Assembly: GCA_035507915.1 (NCBI GenBank)
Contig: DATJNS010000364.1
Location: forward strand, 1 to 10,085
Direction: 5' to 3'
Length of the DNA stretch: 10,085 bases
From: JACQAI01 sp035507915
GTDB taxonomy: Bacteria > Pseudomonadota > Alphaproteobacteria > Elsterales > Elsteraceae
Part shown: piece by piece, positions 1 to 7,410 of the stretch
Layout: each line of letters opens with the position of its first letter
Position numbering within the stretch: the stretch's first letter is position 1
Program-made: the position numbers and the translations under genes
Notes under the pieces: model-generated
Databases searched by the model: none
Told to the model about the DNA's origin: nothing
Seen by the model: only the letters and a program-made list of their open reading frames with translations

Positions 1-90
1 CGCGTCAGCGGCCGCGCGACGCTCGCGCCGATGCCGGCGGAGTGAAACGAGAGCTGGAGAAAGCCGCGGTGGAGAGGGCTTATTGCGGTC

Positions 91-831
91 TCATCCCAGC
101 CGGCGCCGATAGAGCGCGATGAGGCGCTCCCAGTGGCGCTCTGCGGCGGGCTTGTCGTAGCACCAGCGTCCAGGGAAGGCGAAGCCGTGGTGGACGCCGG
201 GATGGATCTCGAGCTCGCCGGCCGCTCCTGATTTCTCGAACAGGCTCTTGAGCTCCGCCACCATCGGCAGCGGCGCCAGGTCGTCATGCTCCGCGCAGGC
301 GATATAGAGCTCGGCCTTCCCCTTGCCGAGCGTCAGGTGCGGGCTCTCCGCCGCGTCGCTCACCAGCCAGGTGCCGTAGAAGGAAGCGGCCGCAGCCACG
401 CGATCGGGGTGGCGCGCCGCGGCGGCGAGCGCATAGGGGCCGCTCATGCAATAGCCGTGGATGCCGGCAGGGCCCGGTTTCGCGGCGCCCTGGCCCGCGA
501 TGAAGTCGAGCATCATCGCGACATCCGCCATCACCGGCGGGATCGTCATCTTGGTGCGCACCGCGCGCATGCGCGTGTGCTCGGCGCTGCCGTGCGCCAG
601 CACGTCGGGCCCGTAGATCGTGTCGCGGCCGGCGCGATAGTAGAGGTTGGGCAGCAGCACGTAGTAGCCGACGGTGGCGAGCCGGCGCGCCATGTCGCGC
701 AGCTCCTCGCGGATGCCGGGCGCGTCCATCAGGAGCAGGACCGGCGGGAACGGCCCGCCGCGATCGGGCCGGCAGACGAACGTCTCCATCGCCCCCGCCT
801 TGGTCGCGATGTCCAGAGTCTGCTCGATCAT
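91..831 (-). CDS. Dienelactone hydrolase family protein
   Basis: A 246-residue alpha/beta hydrolase of the dienelactone hydrolase family, a length normal for that family. These are cytoplasmic enzymes that hydrolyse lactones or esters with a Cys-Asp-His triad; the classic member opens dienelactone in chlorocatechol breakdown. Visible here are the nucleophile elbow GYCMSG with Cys128, an acidic site in AEHDD (Asp183 or Asp184), and the C-terminal HHGF with His215 as the likely catalytic histidine. The N-terminal strand VLLLMDAPGI and the helix start REELRDMARRLA also fit the fold. The ATG at 831 is preceded by GGAGG (838-842) at 6-nt spacing. The gene is divergent from the Bug-type binding protein, with a palindromic repeat between them. 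The family is clear; the substrate is not, because many paralogues act on unrelated esters. Confidence 0.93.
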   Translation of the reverse strand: MIEQTLDIATKAGAMETFVCRPDRGGPFPPVLLLMDAPGIREELRDMARRLATVGYYVLLPNLYYRAGRDTIYGPDVLAHGSAEHTRMRAVRTKMTIPPVMADVAMMLDFIAGQGAAKPGPAGIHGYCMSGPYALAAAARHPDRVAAAASFYGTWLVSDAAESPHLTLGKGKAELYIACAEHDDLAPLPMVAELKSLFEKSGAAGELEIHPGVHHGFAFPGRWCYDKPAAERHWERLIALYRRRLG

Positions 832-861
832 CGGTCGCCTCCCTGTCCTGGATGCTTTAGG

Positions 862-892
862 ATTTTATGTCATTGCGAGCGCAGCGAAGCAA
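862..892 (-). promoter_or_regulatory. Weak candidate promoter for the dienelactone hydrolase gene
   Basis: On the minus strand a -10-like TAAAAT (867-862, 5 of 6 matches to TATAAT) lies in the only AT-rich patch of this gap, just outside the palindromic repeat. A poor -35-like TTGCTT (892-887) lies inside the repeat arm with a long 19-nt spacer. If real, the repeat would supply part of the promoter. The call rests on composition only and is weak. Confidence 0.25.
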
Positions 893-940
893 TCCAGAGG
901 GAAGACTGGATTGCTTCGTCGCTGCGCTCCTCGCAATGAC
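869..940. repeat. Interspersed palindromic repeat, copy 1
   Basis: An imperfect inverted repeat. The left arm (869-897) begins GTCATTGCGAG and ends AAGCAATCCAG; the right arm (906-940) is its reverse complement apart from two 3-nt bulges, around a short loop. A 31-nt stretch (869-899) is identical to 8173-8203 in the second copy. Transcribed RNA would form one long hairpin. This type of repeat is abundant and intergenic in many alphaproteobacterial genomes, and its translations give false peptides such as SLRAQRSNPE. Here it occupies most of the divergent gap between the dienelactone hydrolase gene and the binding-protein gene, ending 2 bp before the latter's ribosome binding site. Confidence 0.92.
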
Positions 941-942
941 GC

Positions 943-949
943 GGAGGAG
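943..949 (+). promoter_or_regulatory. Ribosome binding site fixing the start at 957
   Basis: GGAGGAG lies 7 nt upstream of the ATG at 957. It decides the start of the binding-protein gene against an in-frame ATG at 867, whose codons read through the palindromic repeat and which has no comparable site. Confidence 0.85.
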
Positions 950-956
950 TTGGGGC

Positions 957-1937
957 ATGTCGAGTAGAGTGGTGCGCCTGGCGTCGTCTTTGACGCTGCT
1001 CTTGCTGTTCGCGCTGCCGGGCGTCGGGCGCGCGGACGAGTGGCCGAGCCGGACGGTCCACATCGTGCTGACGTTCCCGCCGGGCGGCCCGAGCGACCTG
1101 TTGGCGCGCGCGCTGGCGCAGAAGCTGTCGGAGCAGACCAAGCAATCGGTCGTCATCGACAACCGGCCGGGCGGCAGCGGGCTGATCGGCAACGACCTGG
1201 TCGCCAAGGCGGCGCCCGACGGCTACATGCTCGGCCTGCCGTCGGCCGGCTCGATGTCGATCGTGCCGAACCTGTTGCCGCTGCCCTACGACCGCGATCG
1301 CGATCTCCTGCCCATCACGCTGGTCGCGCGCGTGCCCGAGATCGTCGTCGTCAGCCCGAAGACGATGCAGGCCACGACGCTCGCCGAGGTGGTGGCCTAT
1401 GCCAAGGCGCATCCGGGCGCGCTCAACTTCGGCTCGACCGGCAACGGCAGCCCGGTGCATCTGGTGCTCGAGCGCATCAAGCAGCTCGCCGGCGTCGACA
1501 TCGTGCACGTGCCCTATCGCGGCGCGGCGCTCGCGCTGACCGACATCCTGGCCGGCCAGATCGACATGACGGCGGCCGACGCGCCGGGCCTCTTGCCCTA
1601 CATCAAGGCCGGCACATTGCGCCCGATCGCCAACAGCGACACGGTGCGGCTGCCCGCGCTGCCCGACGTGCCGACCTTCGCCGAGGCCGGGCTGCCCGGC
1701 GTCGAGATGGTGAACTGGTACGTCCTGATCGCGCCGCACGGCCTGCCGCCGGCGCTGGCCGCGCGCATCCACGACACGGTCGCGACCGCGCTGCGCGATC
1801 CCGGCCTCAACGCGACCCTGTCGGCGCAGGGCCTGGCCCTCACCGTCACGAGCCAGCCCGAGACCGCGGCCTGGATCCAGTCCGAGACCAAGAAGTGGGG
1901 CGACGTCGCGCGCGCCGCCCACGTCAAGCTCGACTGA
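957..1937 (+). CDS. Bug/TctC-family periplasmic substrate-binding protein
   Basis: A 326-residue tripartite tricarboxylate transporter receptor (TctC/Bug family), the usual family size. These periplasmic proteins bind carboxylates or other small anions and hand them to TctA/TctB membrane subunits; many genomes carry dozens without adjacent partners, as here. Residues 1-26 form a Sec signal peptide: Arg4 and Arg7, then a leucine-rich core, with cleavage probably after GRA, before DEWPSR. Family motifs are FPPGGPSD (near residue 40), VIDNRPGGSG, AKAAPDGY, GSTGNGSP and HVPYRGAA. The ATG at 957 is chosen because GGAGGAG precedes it and the signal peptide begins there; a longer in-frame reading from 867 only translates the repeat. 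It stops 3 bp from the stop codon of the convergent amidohydrolase. The ligand cannot be read from the sequence. Confidence 0.95.
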   Translation: MSSRVVRLASSLTLLLLFALPGVGRADEWPSRTVHIVLTFPPGGPSDLLARALAQKLSEQTKQSVVIDNRPGGSGLIGNDLVAKAAPDGYMLGLPSAGSMSIVPNLLPLPYDRDRDLLPITLVARVPEIVVVSPKTMQATTLAEVVAYAKAHPGALNFGSTGNGSPVHLVLERIKQLAGVDIVHVPYRGAALALTDILAGQIDMTAADAPGLLPYIKAGTLRPIANSDTVRLPALPDVPTFAEAGLPGVEMVNWYVLIAPHGLPPALAARIHDTVATALRDPGLNATLSAQGLALTVTSQPETAAWIQSETKKWGDVARAAHVKLD

Positions 1938-1940
1938 GCG

Positions 1941-3413
1941 CTACTCCGCGGCGGCGCGGTTGGCGCTCTGCGCGAGCACGGCGGCGGCTTGCTTGGCGAC
2001 GACGGTGCCCTCGAAGAACTTGGGGTTCTGCGTGCCCCACAGGCGCACGGCGTTCGCGAAGGTGAAGTCGCGGAAGTCGTCGTCGGTGATCAGTCCGTCC
2101 TCGACCAGCTCGTGGGCCTCGGGCAGCACGTCGAGCATGTCGGGCACGTCGAAATGGCCGATGTCGGAGCTGAACACCGCGTTGAGCCGGGCGCCGAACG
2201 GGTTGGCCTTGCCGAACGCCCACGAGTTGGTCTTGTCGTCGGCCTCGCAGCCGAAATAGAACGGCGTCACGTAGAGGTCGCGCCAGTCCTCCTTGCGCGT
2301 GATCTTGCACGCCGCGTAGTCGTCGAGCTCCTTCAAGCCGCCCGTCAATGTCGCGGCGTCGGGATCGGGCCAGCCGTCGCGGGCGCGCAGCACCTGGGCG
2401 ATCTCGCCATAGCCGTATTTCTCGACCAGGCTCATCAGCAGCGTCCGGTCGAGCTTGCGCGGATCCATGTACTCGAGCGCCTTGGCGTTGCGCTTCTCCC
2501 AGTGCTCGATCAGGTCGCCGAACAGCTGGCAGCCCCAGCCGACGCCGCCCTCGAGGAAGGCGAAGCGCAGGCCCGGGAAGCGCCGCGTCACGCCGCCGAG
2601 GAAGATCGCCTTGGCGACCGCGTGGCCGGCGGCCGCGAAGTGGCCGATGTGATTGTAGGTGAAGTTGGTCGGCGAGAGCCTGAGACCCTGGTTGCGGCCG
2701 CTCGAGTGGAAGGTCGGCGCGATGCCGAGCTCGACGCACTTCGCCCACACGGGGTCGTAGTCGTGGTCGCTGTCGAGGCCGAGCACGTCGTACCACACGG
2801 CGAAGCGCTTGGTGTCGGGGTCGGTCGCCTGCGCGGCCGCCACCGGGCGCGGCAGGTTGCTGCCGAACATGCAGACCTTGGTGCCGAGCTGCTTGGTGCA
2901 GAACTCGAGCTCGGCGATCGCCTCCTCGGGCGTGTGCATCGGGATCACGGCGGCCGGCGTCAGGCGGTCGGAGAGCTTGGCGAAATAGTCGGCCGACACG
3001 GTGTTGTAGGCGCGGCACACGGCGCGCCGCGTCTCGGCGTCGGCGATGCGCGGCAGGCGCAGGCCCGCGGTCGGGTAGATGATGCAGAAGTCGAAGCCGA
3101 GCTCGTCGAGCCGCTCGTAGAGCAGGCGCGGCATCATGGCGGTCGCGCGGTCGAGCGTATTCTCGGCTTGGCGGTTCCAGAAGCTCTGCTGGCCGACGCG
3201 CCGGCGCCGCCGCTCCTCGACCGACAGCTTGAGGGCGTCGCGCGTGGTGCGCTGGGCCGCGAGGAACCCGTCGGCCGCTTTGTCGCCGCCGACCTTGCGC
3301 ATCTCCTCGCTGAACACCGGGCCGTACTCGAGCCAGTGGCCGTCGGCGTCGACCACCGGGTGCGTGAGGCGGGACCGAATCTGGGCGGGCGTCACCTGAC
3401 CGTGCGCGCTCAT
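1941..3413 (-). CDS. Amidohydrolase family protein (COG2159, long form)
   Basis: A 490-residue TIM-barrel metal-dependent hydrolase of the amidohydrolase-2/COG2159 group. The group includes ACMSD-type and resorcylate-type decarboxylases as well as hydrolases. Candidate metal ligands are the N-terminal DADGH (Asp24, His26), His236 in TFHSSG and Asp417 in SSDIGHFD near the C terminus; His255 and His258 in NHIGHF are also well placed. After FPGLRFAF, where many relatives have a His in HLGG, this protein has LEGG (Glu288). At 490 residues it is longer than typical 300-400-residue members; an insert around residues 305-400 accounts for part of this. The ATG at 3413 has GGAGGA (3419-3424) 5 nt upstream. 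It lies 119 bp downstream of the ABC importer's last gene on the same strand but probably has its own promoter. Substrate unknown; hydrolase versus decarboxylase cannot be decided. Confidence 0.93.
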   Translation of the reverse strand: MSAHGQVTPAQIRSRLTHPVVDADGHWLEYGPVFSEEMRKVGGDKAADGFLAAQRTTRDALKLSVEERRRRRVGQQSFWNRQAENTLDRATAMMPRLLYERLDELGFDFCIIYPTAGLRLPRIADAETRRAVCRAYNTVSADYFAKLSDRLTPAAVIPMHTPEEAIAELEFCTKQLGTKVCMFGSNLPRPVAAAQATDPDTKRFAVWYDVLGLDSDHDYDPVWAKCVELGIAPTFHSSGRNQGLRLSPTNFTYNHIGHFAAAGHAVAKAIFLGGVTRRFPGLRFAFLEGGVGWGCQLFGDLIEHWEKRNAKALEYMDPRKLDRTLLMSLVEKYGYGEIAQVLRARDGWPDPDAATLTGGLKELDDYAACKITRKEDWRDLYVTPFYFGCEADDKTNSWAFGKANPFGARLNAVFSSDIGHFDVPDMLDVLPEAHELVEDGLITDDDFRDFTFANAVRLWGTQNPKFFEGTVVAKQAAAVLAQSANRAAAE

Positions 3414-3455
3414 GGCTGTCCTCCCGGAACGGAACGCTTGAACCCGTCGCGTGTC

Positions 3456-3500
3456 ATTATCCTATCGCCGCACGGTAGGAGCCGCCGTGCGGCGAGTCAA
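3456..3500 (-). promoter_or_regulatory. Palindromic dyad with promoter-like elements (operator or terminator)
   Basis: An 11-bp perfect inverted repeat (arms 3465-3475 and 3485-3495, core CGCCGCACGG / CCGTGCGGCG, 9-nt gap) lies between the ABC binding-protein gene and the amidohydrolase, both on the minus strand. Read on that strand it is preceded by TTGACT (3500-3495, 5 of 6 matches to a -35) and followed by GATAAT (3461-3456, 5 of 6 to a -10). However, these two boxes are 33 nt apart, too far to form one promoter. At the usual 17-nt spacing TTGACT meets only TACCGT. No T-tract follows the hairpin on either strand, which argues against a standard intrinsic terminator and for an operator controlling the amidohydrolase. 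The dyad is seen directly; its function is inferred. Confidence 0.5.
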
Positions 3501-3532
3501 TTTGCCGGCGGTTCGCGGCGCCCGGTCCCGCA

Positions 3533-4624
3533 TCAGCCGATCTGCCATTCCTTGAAGCGTTGCAAGGTCTTCTCGAGATTGGCGGCCCACCATGAATCGT
3601 CCTTGAAGAACACCTTGTCCTTGTACGCCGGGTTGGTGGGTAGAATGTCGGCGATGTCCTTCGGCAGGAGCGGAACCGTCTCCGTGTTGGGCATCGCGTA
3701 GGTCGTCAGCTTGATGTACTCGACGTCGGCCGTGGTGTTGGACAACAGAAAGCTCAGAAACTGGAAGGCTTCCTTCTTGTGCGCCGAGGTCGGCGTTACG
3801 CACATGTAGTTGCCGCTGACGGCGGAGTATGCCGGCGTGAAGCCGAGTTGGGCGCCGCTGCGATTGGCGACGACCACGCGGCCGTGGAAGGCCGACGAAA
3901 GCGCCACTTCGCCCGAGATCATCTGCTGGATCGGCTCCTGGTTGGCGTTGTACCAGATGATATTCGGGCGGCCGAGGCGTTCTAGGCTCTTCAGCGCACG
4001 CTCGACGTCGAGCGGATAGAGCTTGTCGAGCGCGACGCCGTCAGCCAGCAGCGCGGCTTCCATGATGCTGCCGTCGCTGATATTGGCGTCGAGCGAGCGC
4101 TTGCCCGGGTAGCGTTTCGTGTCCCAGAACTCGGCCCAGGTCTTGGGCGCCTTGTCGTCCGGGATCTTGCGCCGATCCCACGCCATCGCGAACATGAACG
4201 CCGAATATTTGACGCCGTAGGGCTCGCGATAGCCGGTCGGCATGCGCGAGCTGTCGACGATGCTGTAGTCGTAGGGCACGATCAGCTTGTCGCGGATCGC
4301 CAGCTGCTCCTCGGCGCCGCTCAGATTGATGATGTCCCACTGCGCCGGATTGGTCGATGCCTGCAACTTCGCCAGGGCCAGCGAGGTGCCGGAGCCGAAA
4401 TTGACCTTGATCCCGGTCTCCTTGGTAAACGGCTCTCCGAAAATCCGCCGCAGACCGTCGGTGATGACGCCGCCGACCGTGGCGACGTTGATCTCGGTCG
4501 CCTCGGCCCGCGCGACCCGCCGCACGAGCGCCGGGGCGGCCGCCCAGGTCAGCGCGCCGAGCCCGCCGCGCCGCAGGAGTTCGCGTCTCGGCATCGCGCG
4601 CTGCATCGATTTCTTCGCGGTCAT
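3533..4624 (-). CDS. ABC transporter substrate-binding protein (PotD-like), Tat signal
   Basis: A 363-residue extracellular binding protein of the PotD/PotF-like class (COG0687), serving the importer encoded just upstream. Residues 12-18 (PRRELLR) form a twin-arginine motif followed by a hydrophobic stretch GGLGALTWAAAPAL and a likely cleavage site near ARAEA (about residue 42), so export by Tat is expected. The mature protein starts with strand EINVATVGG and has the family features KETGIKV, PAQWDIINL, KTWAEFWD, RYPGKRSL and a C-terminal SAHKKEAFQFL. The ATG at 4624 is preferred over a GTG at 4630, because GGAGG (4630-4634) sits 5 nt before the ATG and would overlap the GTG. The start lies 2 nt after the ATPase stop codon, suggesting translational coupling. 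Ligands of this class include polyamines, iron(III) complexes, opines and phosphonates; which applies is not visible. Confidence 0.93.
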   Translation of the reverse strand: MTAKKSMQRAMPRRELLRRGGLGALTWAAAPALVRRVARAEATEINVATVGGVITDGLRRIFGEPFTKETGIKVNFGSGTSLALAKLQASTNPAQWDIINLSGAEEQLAIRDKLIVPYDYSIVDSSRMPTGYREPYGVKYSAFMFAMAWDRRKIPDDKAPKTWAEFWDTKRYPGKRSLDANISDGSIMEAALLADGVALDKLYPLDVERALKSLERLGRPNIIWYNANQEPIQQMISGEVALSSAFHGRVVVANRSGAQLGFTPAYSAVSGNYMCVTPTSAHKKEAFQFLSFLLSNTTADVEYIKLTTYAMPNTETVPLLPKDIADILPTNPAYKDKVFFKDDSWWAANLEKTLQRFKEWQIG

Positions 4625-4626
4625 GA

Positions 4627-5796
4627 TCACCTCCGTTGATCGGGTTCGGGCGGCGCCTCGGGCTCGCCGAGGATCTGGGCATCGTCGCGCGACCAGCCGA
4701 GCCGCACGATGGTGCCGGCATCGAGCGCGCTGTCGGGGTCCCCGCCGCCAACGCTGACGACGAGGCGACCGCCCAGCGCGGCGACGACATAGCGGGCGTG
4801 CCGGCCGAGAAACGTGCCGCCGCCGACGGTGCCGTCGATCATGGTTTCCGTCGAGTCGGTGCGGCGCAGCACGCGGATGCGCTCGGGCCGGATCGCCACC
4901 GTCACGCTATCGCCGATCCGCCGTGCCACGCCGTCGCGCGCGGCGGCGGCCCAGCCGATCGCGCCGTCGGCGAAGCGCAGCCGCACGTGGCCGCCGTCGG
5001 TACCCAGGCAGGTCGCCGTCAGCAGGTTGGTCTCGCCGAGAAAATCGGCGACGAACGGCGTCGCCGGATGCAGATAGAGCTCGGCCGGCGTGCCGATCTG
5101 GACGATGCGCCCGTCGTTCATGACGGCGATGCGGTCGGACATCGTCATCGCCTCGTCCTGATCGTGCGTGACGTACAGGATCGAGATGCCCACGCGCCGC
5201 TGGATCTCCTTGATCTCGGCCTGCAGGGTCTCGCGCAATTTGCGGTCGAGCGCGCCCAGCGGCTCGTCGAGCAGCAGCGCGTCGGGCTCGAACACGAGCG
5301 CGCGCGCCAGCGCCACGCGCTGCTGCTGGCCGCCCGACAGCTCGCGCGGTCGCCGCGCGGCGAGCCCGGCGAGCCCGACCTTGTCCAGCATGTCGAGGGC
5401 GCGCCGGCGCCGCTCACGCCGCGCCACCCCGCGCATCAACAGGGCGAACTCGACGTTGTGGAGCACGCTCTTGTGGGGGAACAGCGCGTAGCCCTGGAAC
5501 ACGATGCCGAAGTTGCGCAGCTCGGGCGGCAGGCCGGCGACATCGATCCCGTTGACGCGGATCTCGCCGCGGCTCGGCGTCTCGAAACCGGCGATCATCA
5601 TCAGCGTCGTCGTCTTGCCCGAGCCGGATGGACCCAGAAGGGTCAGGAACTCGCCGGGCTCGAGCGCAAAACCGACGTTGCGCACCGCATAGGTGCCGGG
5701 CGTATAGGATTTCCAGACATCATGGACGACGACGCGACGACCGCCGCCGGCGTTCGGCGTCGTGACCGGCGCGGGCTGCTGCGCGGCGACGGTCAC
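4627..5796 (-). CDS. ABC transporter ATP-binding protein (PotA-like)
   Basis: A 389-residue ATPase of the spermidine/putrescine/iron importer class (COG3842), cytoplasmic. All nucleotide-binding motifs are intact: Walker A GPSGSGKT (residues 55-62), Q-loop VFQ (Gln101), signature LSGGQQQRVALARAL (from 153), Walker B LLLDEP (174-179), and H-loop THDQDEA (His211). The C-terminal part from about residue 240 fits a TOBE domain, with the segment VAIRPERIRVL. The best start is a GTG at 5796 that overlaps the stop codon of the preceding permease as GTGA. A much longer reading from 6411 is the permease gene in the wrong frame. No strong Shine-Dalgarno is seen, consistent with translation coupled to the permease. 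The N terminus has a poorly conserved Pro/Ala-rich extension before VVVHDVWKSY. Confidence 0.95.
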   Translation of the reverse strand: MTVAAQQPAPVTTPNAGGGRRVVVHDVWKSYTPGTYAVRNVGFALEPGEFLTLLGPSGSGKTTTLMMIAGFETPSRGEIRVNGIDVAGLPPELRNFGIVFQGYALFPHKSVLHNVEFALLMRGVARRERRRRALDMLDKVGLAGLAARRPRELSGGQQQRVALARALVFEPDALLLDEPLGALDRKLRETLQAEIKEIQRRVGISILYVTHDQDEAMTMSDRIAVMNDGRIVQIGTPAELYLHPATPFVADFLGETNLLTATCLGTDGGHVRLRFADGAIGWAAAARDGVARRIGDSVTVAIRPERIRVLRRTDSTETMIDGTVGGGTFLGRHARYVVAALGGRLVVSVGGGDPDSALDAGTIVRLGWSRDDAQILGEPEAPPEPDQRR

Positions 5797-6605
5797 ACGA
5801 GGTCCCGGCGCGGTCGCGCGATCAGCGCCTGCGCGAGCAGCGTCAGCGTGGCGAGCCCGATGAACAGCGAGGCGCTCGCCATGATCTTCGGGGTCAGCTC
5901 GAACTGCACCGCGGTGAACATGCGCACGGGGAGCGTGGTCGATTGTGGACCTTGCAGGAACCAGGCAAGCACGACCTCGTCGAACGACACTGCAAAGGCG
6001 AGCACGGCGCCGGCGCACAGCCCCGGCCGCAGCGCGGGCCAATAGACGTGCCGGAATACCGACGTCGGACGCGCGCCGAGGCTGCGCGCCGAGCGCACCA
6101 GCGCCGGGTTGAGCCCGGCCGCCAAGCTGGTCGCGACGCTGATATACACATAAGGAGTCACCAGCACGCCATGGGCGACGCCGATGCCGGCCCAGCCGCC
6201 GAGCACGCCGAGCGCGGCGAACAGCAGATAGTCGCCGAGGCCGAGCACCACCAGCGGCACCACGATCGGCGCCAGGATCAGCCCGGTCACGGCGCCGCGG
6301 CCCGGAAAGCGCTTGCCGTGCAGCGCGACCGCGGCGCTGGTGCCGGCAAGCGCGGCGATCGCCACGGCCAGCACCGCGACCTCGAACGACAATTTGGTCG
6401 ACTGCATCCACTGTTGGTCGCCGAGATAATCGGCGAAGGCGTGGCCCGAGATGCCCTGCGGCGGGAACACGATCAGATCGCCGGCGGTCAGCGCCATCGG
6501 CACGATGACCAATGTGGGCAGTACCAGGAATGCCAATACCGGCACGCAGGCGGCGACCATCAGCGGGTAGAAGCGGCGGCCGTGCGCGCGGTCAGGCGAC
6601 GCCAT
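5793..6605 (-). CDS. ABC transporter permease (PotC-like)
   Basis: A 270-residue inner-membrane permease with about six hydrophobic segments (roughly residues 13-35, 74-96, 105-130, 142-162, 197-217 and 242-264), matching the PotC/COG1177 class. The EAA loop that docks onto the ATPase is present at about residues 170-195, with SARSLGA and HVYWPALRPG. The following SFDEVVLAWFLQGP segment is typical of this permease family. The ATG at 6605 is preceded by GGGAGGG (6611-6617) at about 5 nt. The gene overlaps the end of the other permease by 14 bp and overlaps the ATPase start by 4 bp, so the three are surely co-transcribed. It forms the transmembrane pore with the other permease; substrate unknown. 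Confidence 0.94.
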   Translation of the reverse strand: MASPDRAHGRRFYPLMVAACVPVLAFLVLPTLVIVPMALTAGDLIVFPPQGISGHAFADYLGDQQWMQSTKLSFEVAVLAVAIAALAGTSAAVALHGKRFPGRGAVTGLILAPIVVPLVVLGLGDYLLFAALGVLGGWAGIGVAHGVLVTPYVYISVATSLAAGLNPALVRSARSLGARPTSVFRHVYWPALRPGLCAGAVLAFAVSFDEVVLAWFLQGPQSTTLPVRMFTAVQFELTPKIMASASLFIGLATLTLLAQALIARPRRDLV

Positions 6606-7410
6606 GCTGGCCCTCCCGCGGCAGCGCCTGCTGGACCGTCACGAGCACCGCGGTGACGGCGAGAATCAGCACCGCCAACGCCGAGGCTCGGCCGAAATCG
6701 GCCATCTCGTGCAGATAGTAGTCGACCAGATTGGCGATCATCATGTCCGACGGCCCGCCGAGAATGATCGGAGTGATGAAGAACCCGGCCGCGACGATGA
6801 AGACCAGAAGCGCCGCGCTGTAGACGCCGGGAAGGCTCAGCGGCAACACGACATGGCGCAGCACCGGCAAGGCCCCGGCGCCGAGGCTGCGCGCGGCCTG
6901 CTCGAGACGCGGGTCGATCGCCTGCAAGGCGGTATAGATCGGAAACACAGCGTAGGGCAGGGTGTAGTGCACCATGCCGATGACGACGGCGAGCCGGTTG
7001 TGCAGCAGCGTCACCGGGCCGCCGGTGAGGCCCAGGCCCTGCAGCATCGCATTGATCGCGCCGTTGTCCTGCAGCAGCGCCGCCCAGGCGAAATTCTTGA
7101 TCAGCACCGCGGTCCAGAACGGCAGCAGGATGAAGGCGAGCAGCACGCGCCGCATGCCCGGCCCGCTGCGCCACAGCGTCGCGGCCAGAAGGAAACCCAA
7201 CGCGAGGGTTATCACGGTGGCGTAGAGGCTAATGACGAGCGTGTTGGTGATCGCGCGCGCCAACAGCGGGGAGCCCAGCACGGCGCGGTAATTGCCGCCG
7301 CCCGCCAGGCTGAAGTGCACGATCACGGCAACCGGCAGCAACGCCAGTGCGCCGTAAAGCAGCAGGACGGGCGCCAGCAGCCACCAGCGGCTCATCGCGG
7401 GCGGCGCCAT
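6592..7410 (-). CDS. ABC transporter permease (PotB-like)
   Basis: A 272-residue inner-membrane permease of the PotB/COG1176 class, the first gene of the importer operon. It shows about six membrane segments, beginning with WWLLAPVLLLYGALALLPVAV near residue 9. The EAA loop is at about residues 171-194, with QAARSLGA and HVVLPLSLPG, and FITPIILGGPSD follows, as expected in the family. The start is uncertain. The ATG at 7410 gives a normal N terminus but lacks a clear ribosome site; a second ATG at 7395 is also possible. A TTG at 7470 would add 20 hydrophilic residues and has GGGAG about 11 nt upstream. The candidate promoter near 7500-7528 would serve any of these. The stop overlaps the next permease by 14 bp. 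Confidence 0.92.
   Translation of the reverse strand: MAPPAMSRWWLLAPVLLLYGALALLPVAVIVHFSLAGGGNYRAVLGSPLLARAITNTLVISLYATVITLALGFLLAATLWRSGPGMRRVLLAFILLPFWTAVLIKNFAWAALLQDNGAINAMLQGLGLTGGPVTLLHNRLAVVIGMVHYTLPYAVFPIYTALQAIDPRLEQAARSLGAGALPVLRHVVLPLSLPGVYSAALLVFIVAAGFFITPIILGGPSDMMIANLVDYYLHEMADFGRASALAVLILAVTAVLVTVQQALPREGQHGVA

Noticed and set aside
1..90. Possible C-terminal tail of a plus-strand gene, ending RVSGRATLAPMPAE at a TGA at 43-45
   Set aside because: Other plus-strand frames are also open here and the fragment is too short to recognise, so no gene is called.
286..939. 217-residue plus-strand open frame antisense to the dienelactone hydrolase gene
   Set aside because: Arg/His/Ala-rich shadow of a real gene, ending in repeat-derived CHCERSEAIQ; no family features.
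869..940. Palindromic repeat considered as an intrinsic terminator
   Set aside because: It lies between divergent gene starts and has no T-tract, so a terminator role does not fit here.
867..956. N-terminal extension of the binding protein starting at 867
   Set aside because: These codons translate the palindromic repeat (SLRAQRSNPE) and precede a proper signal peptide; the ribosome site favours 957.
1989..3701. 570-residue plus-strand open frame antisense to the amidohydrolase
   Set aside because: Low-complexity Val/Ala/Glu/Arg composition typical of an antisense frame in GC-rich DNA; the minus-strand frame has clear domain motifs and a ribosome site.
4636..6045. 469-residue plus-strand open frame opposite the ATPase gene
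   Set aside because: Antisense shadow of strongly conserved ATPase and permease genes, with no recognisable domain.
5797..6411. Long N-terminal extension of the ATPase, suggesting a fusion
   Set aside because: The extension is the permease gene read in another frame, Arg/Gly/Ala-rich; the ATPase starts at the GTG overlapping the permease stop.
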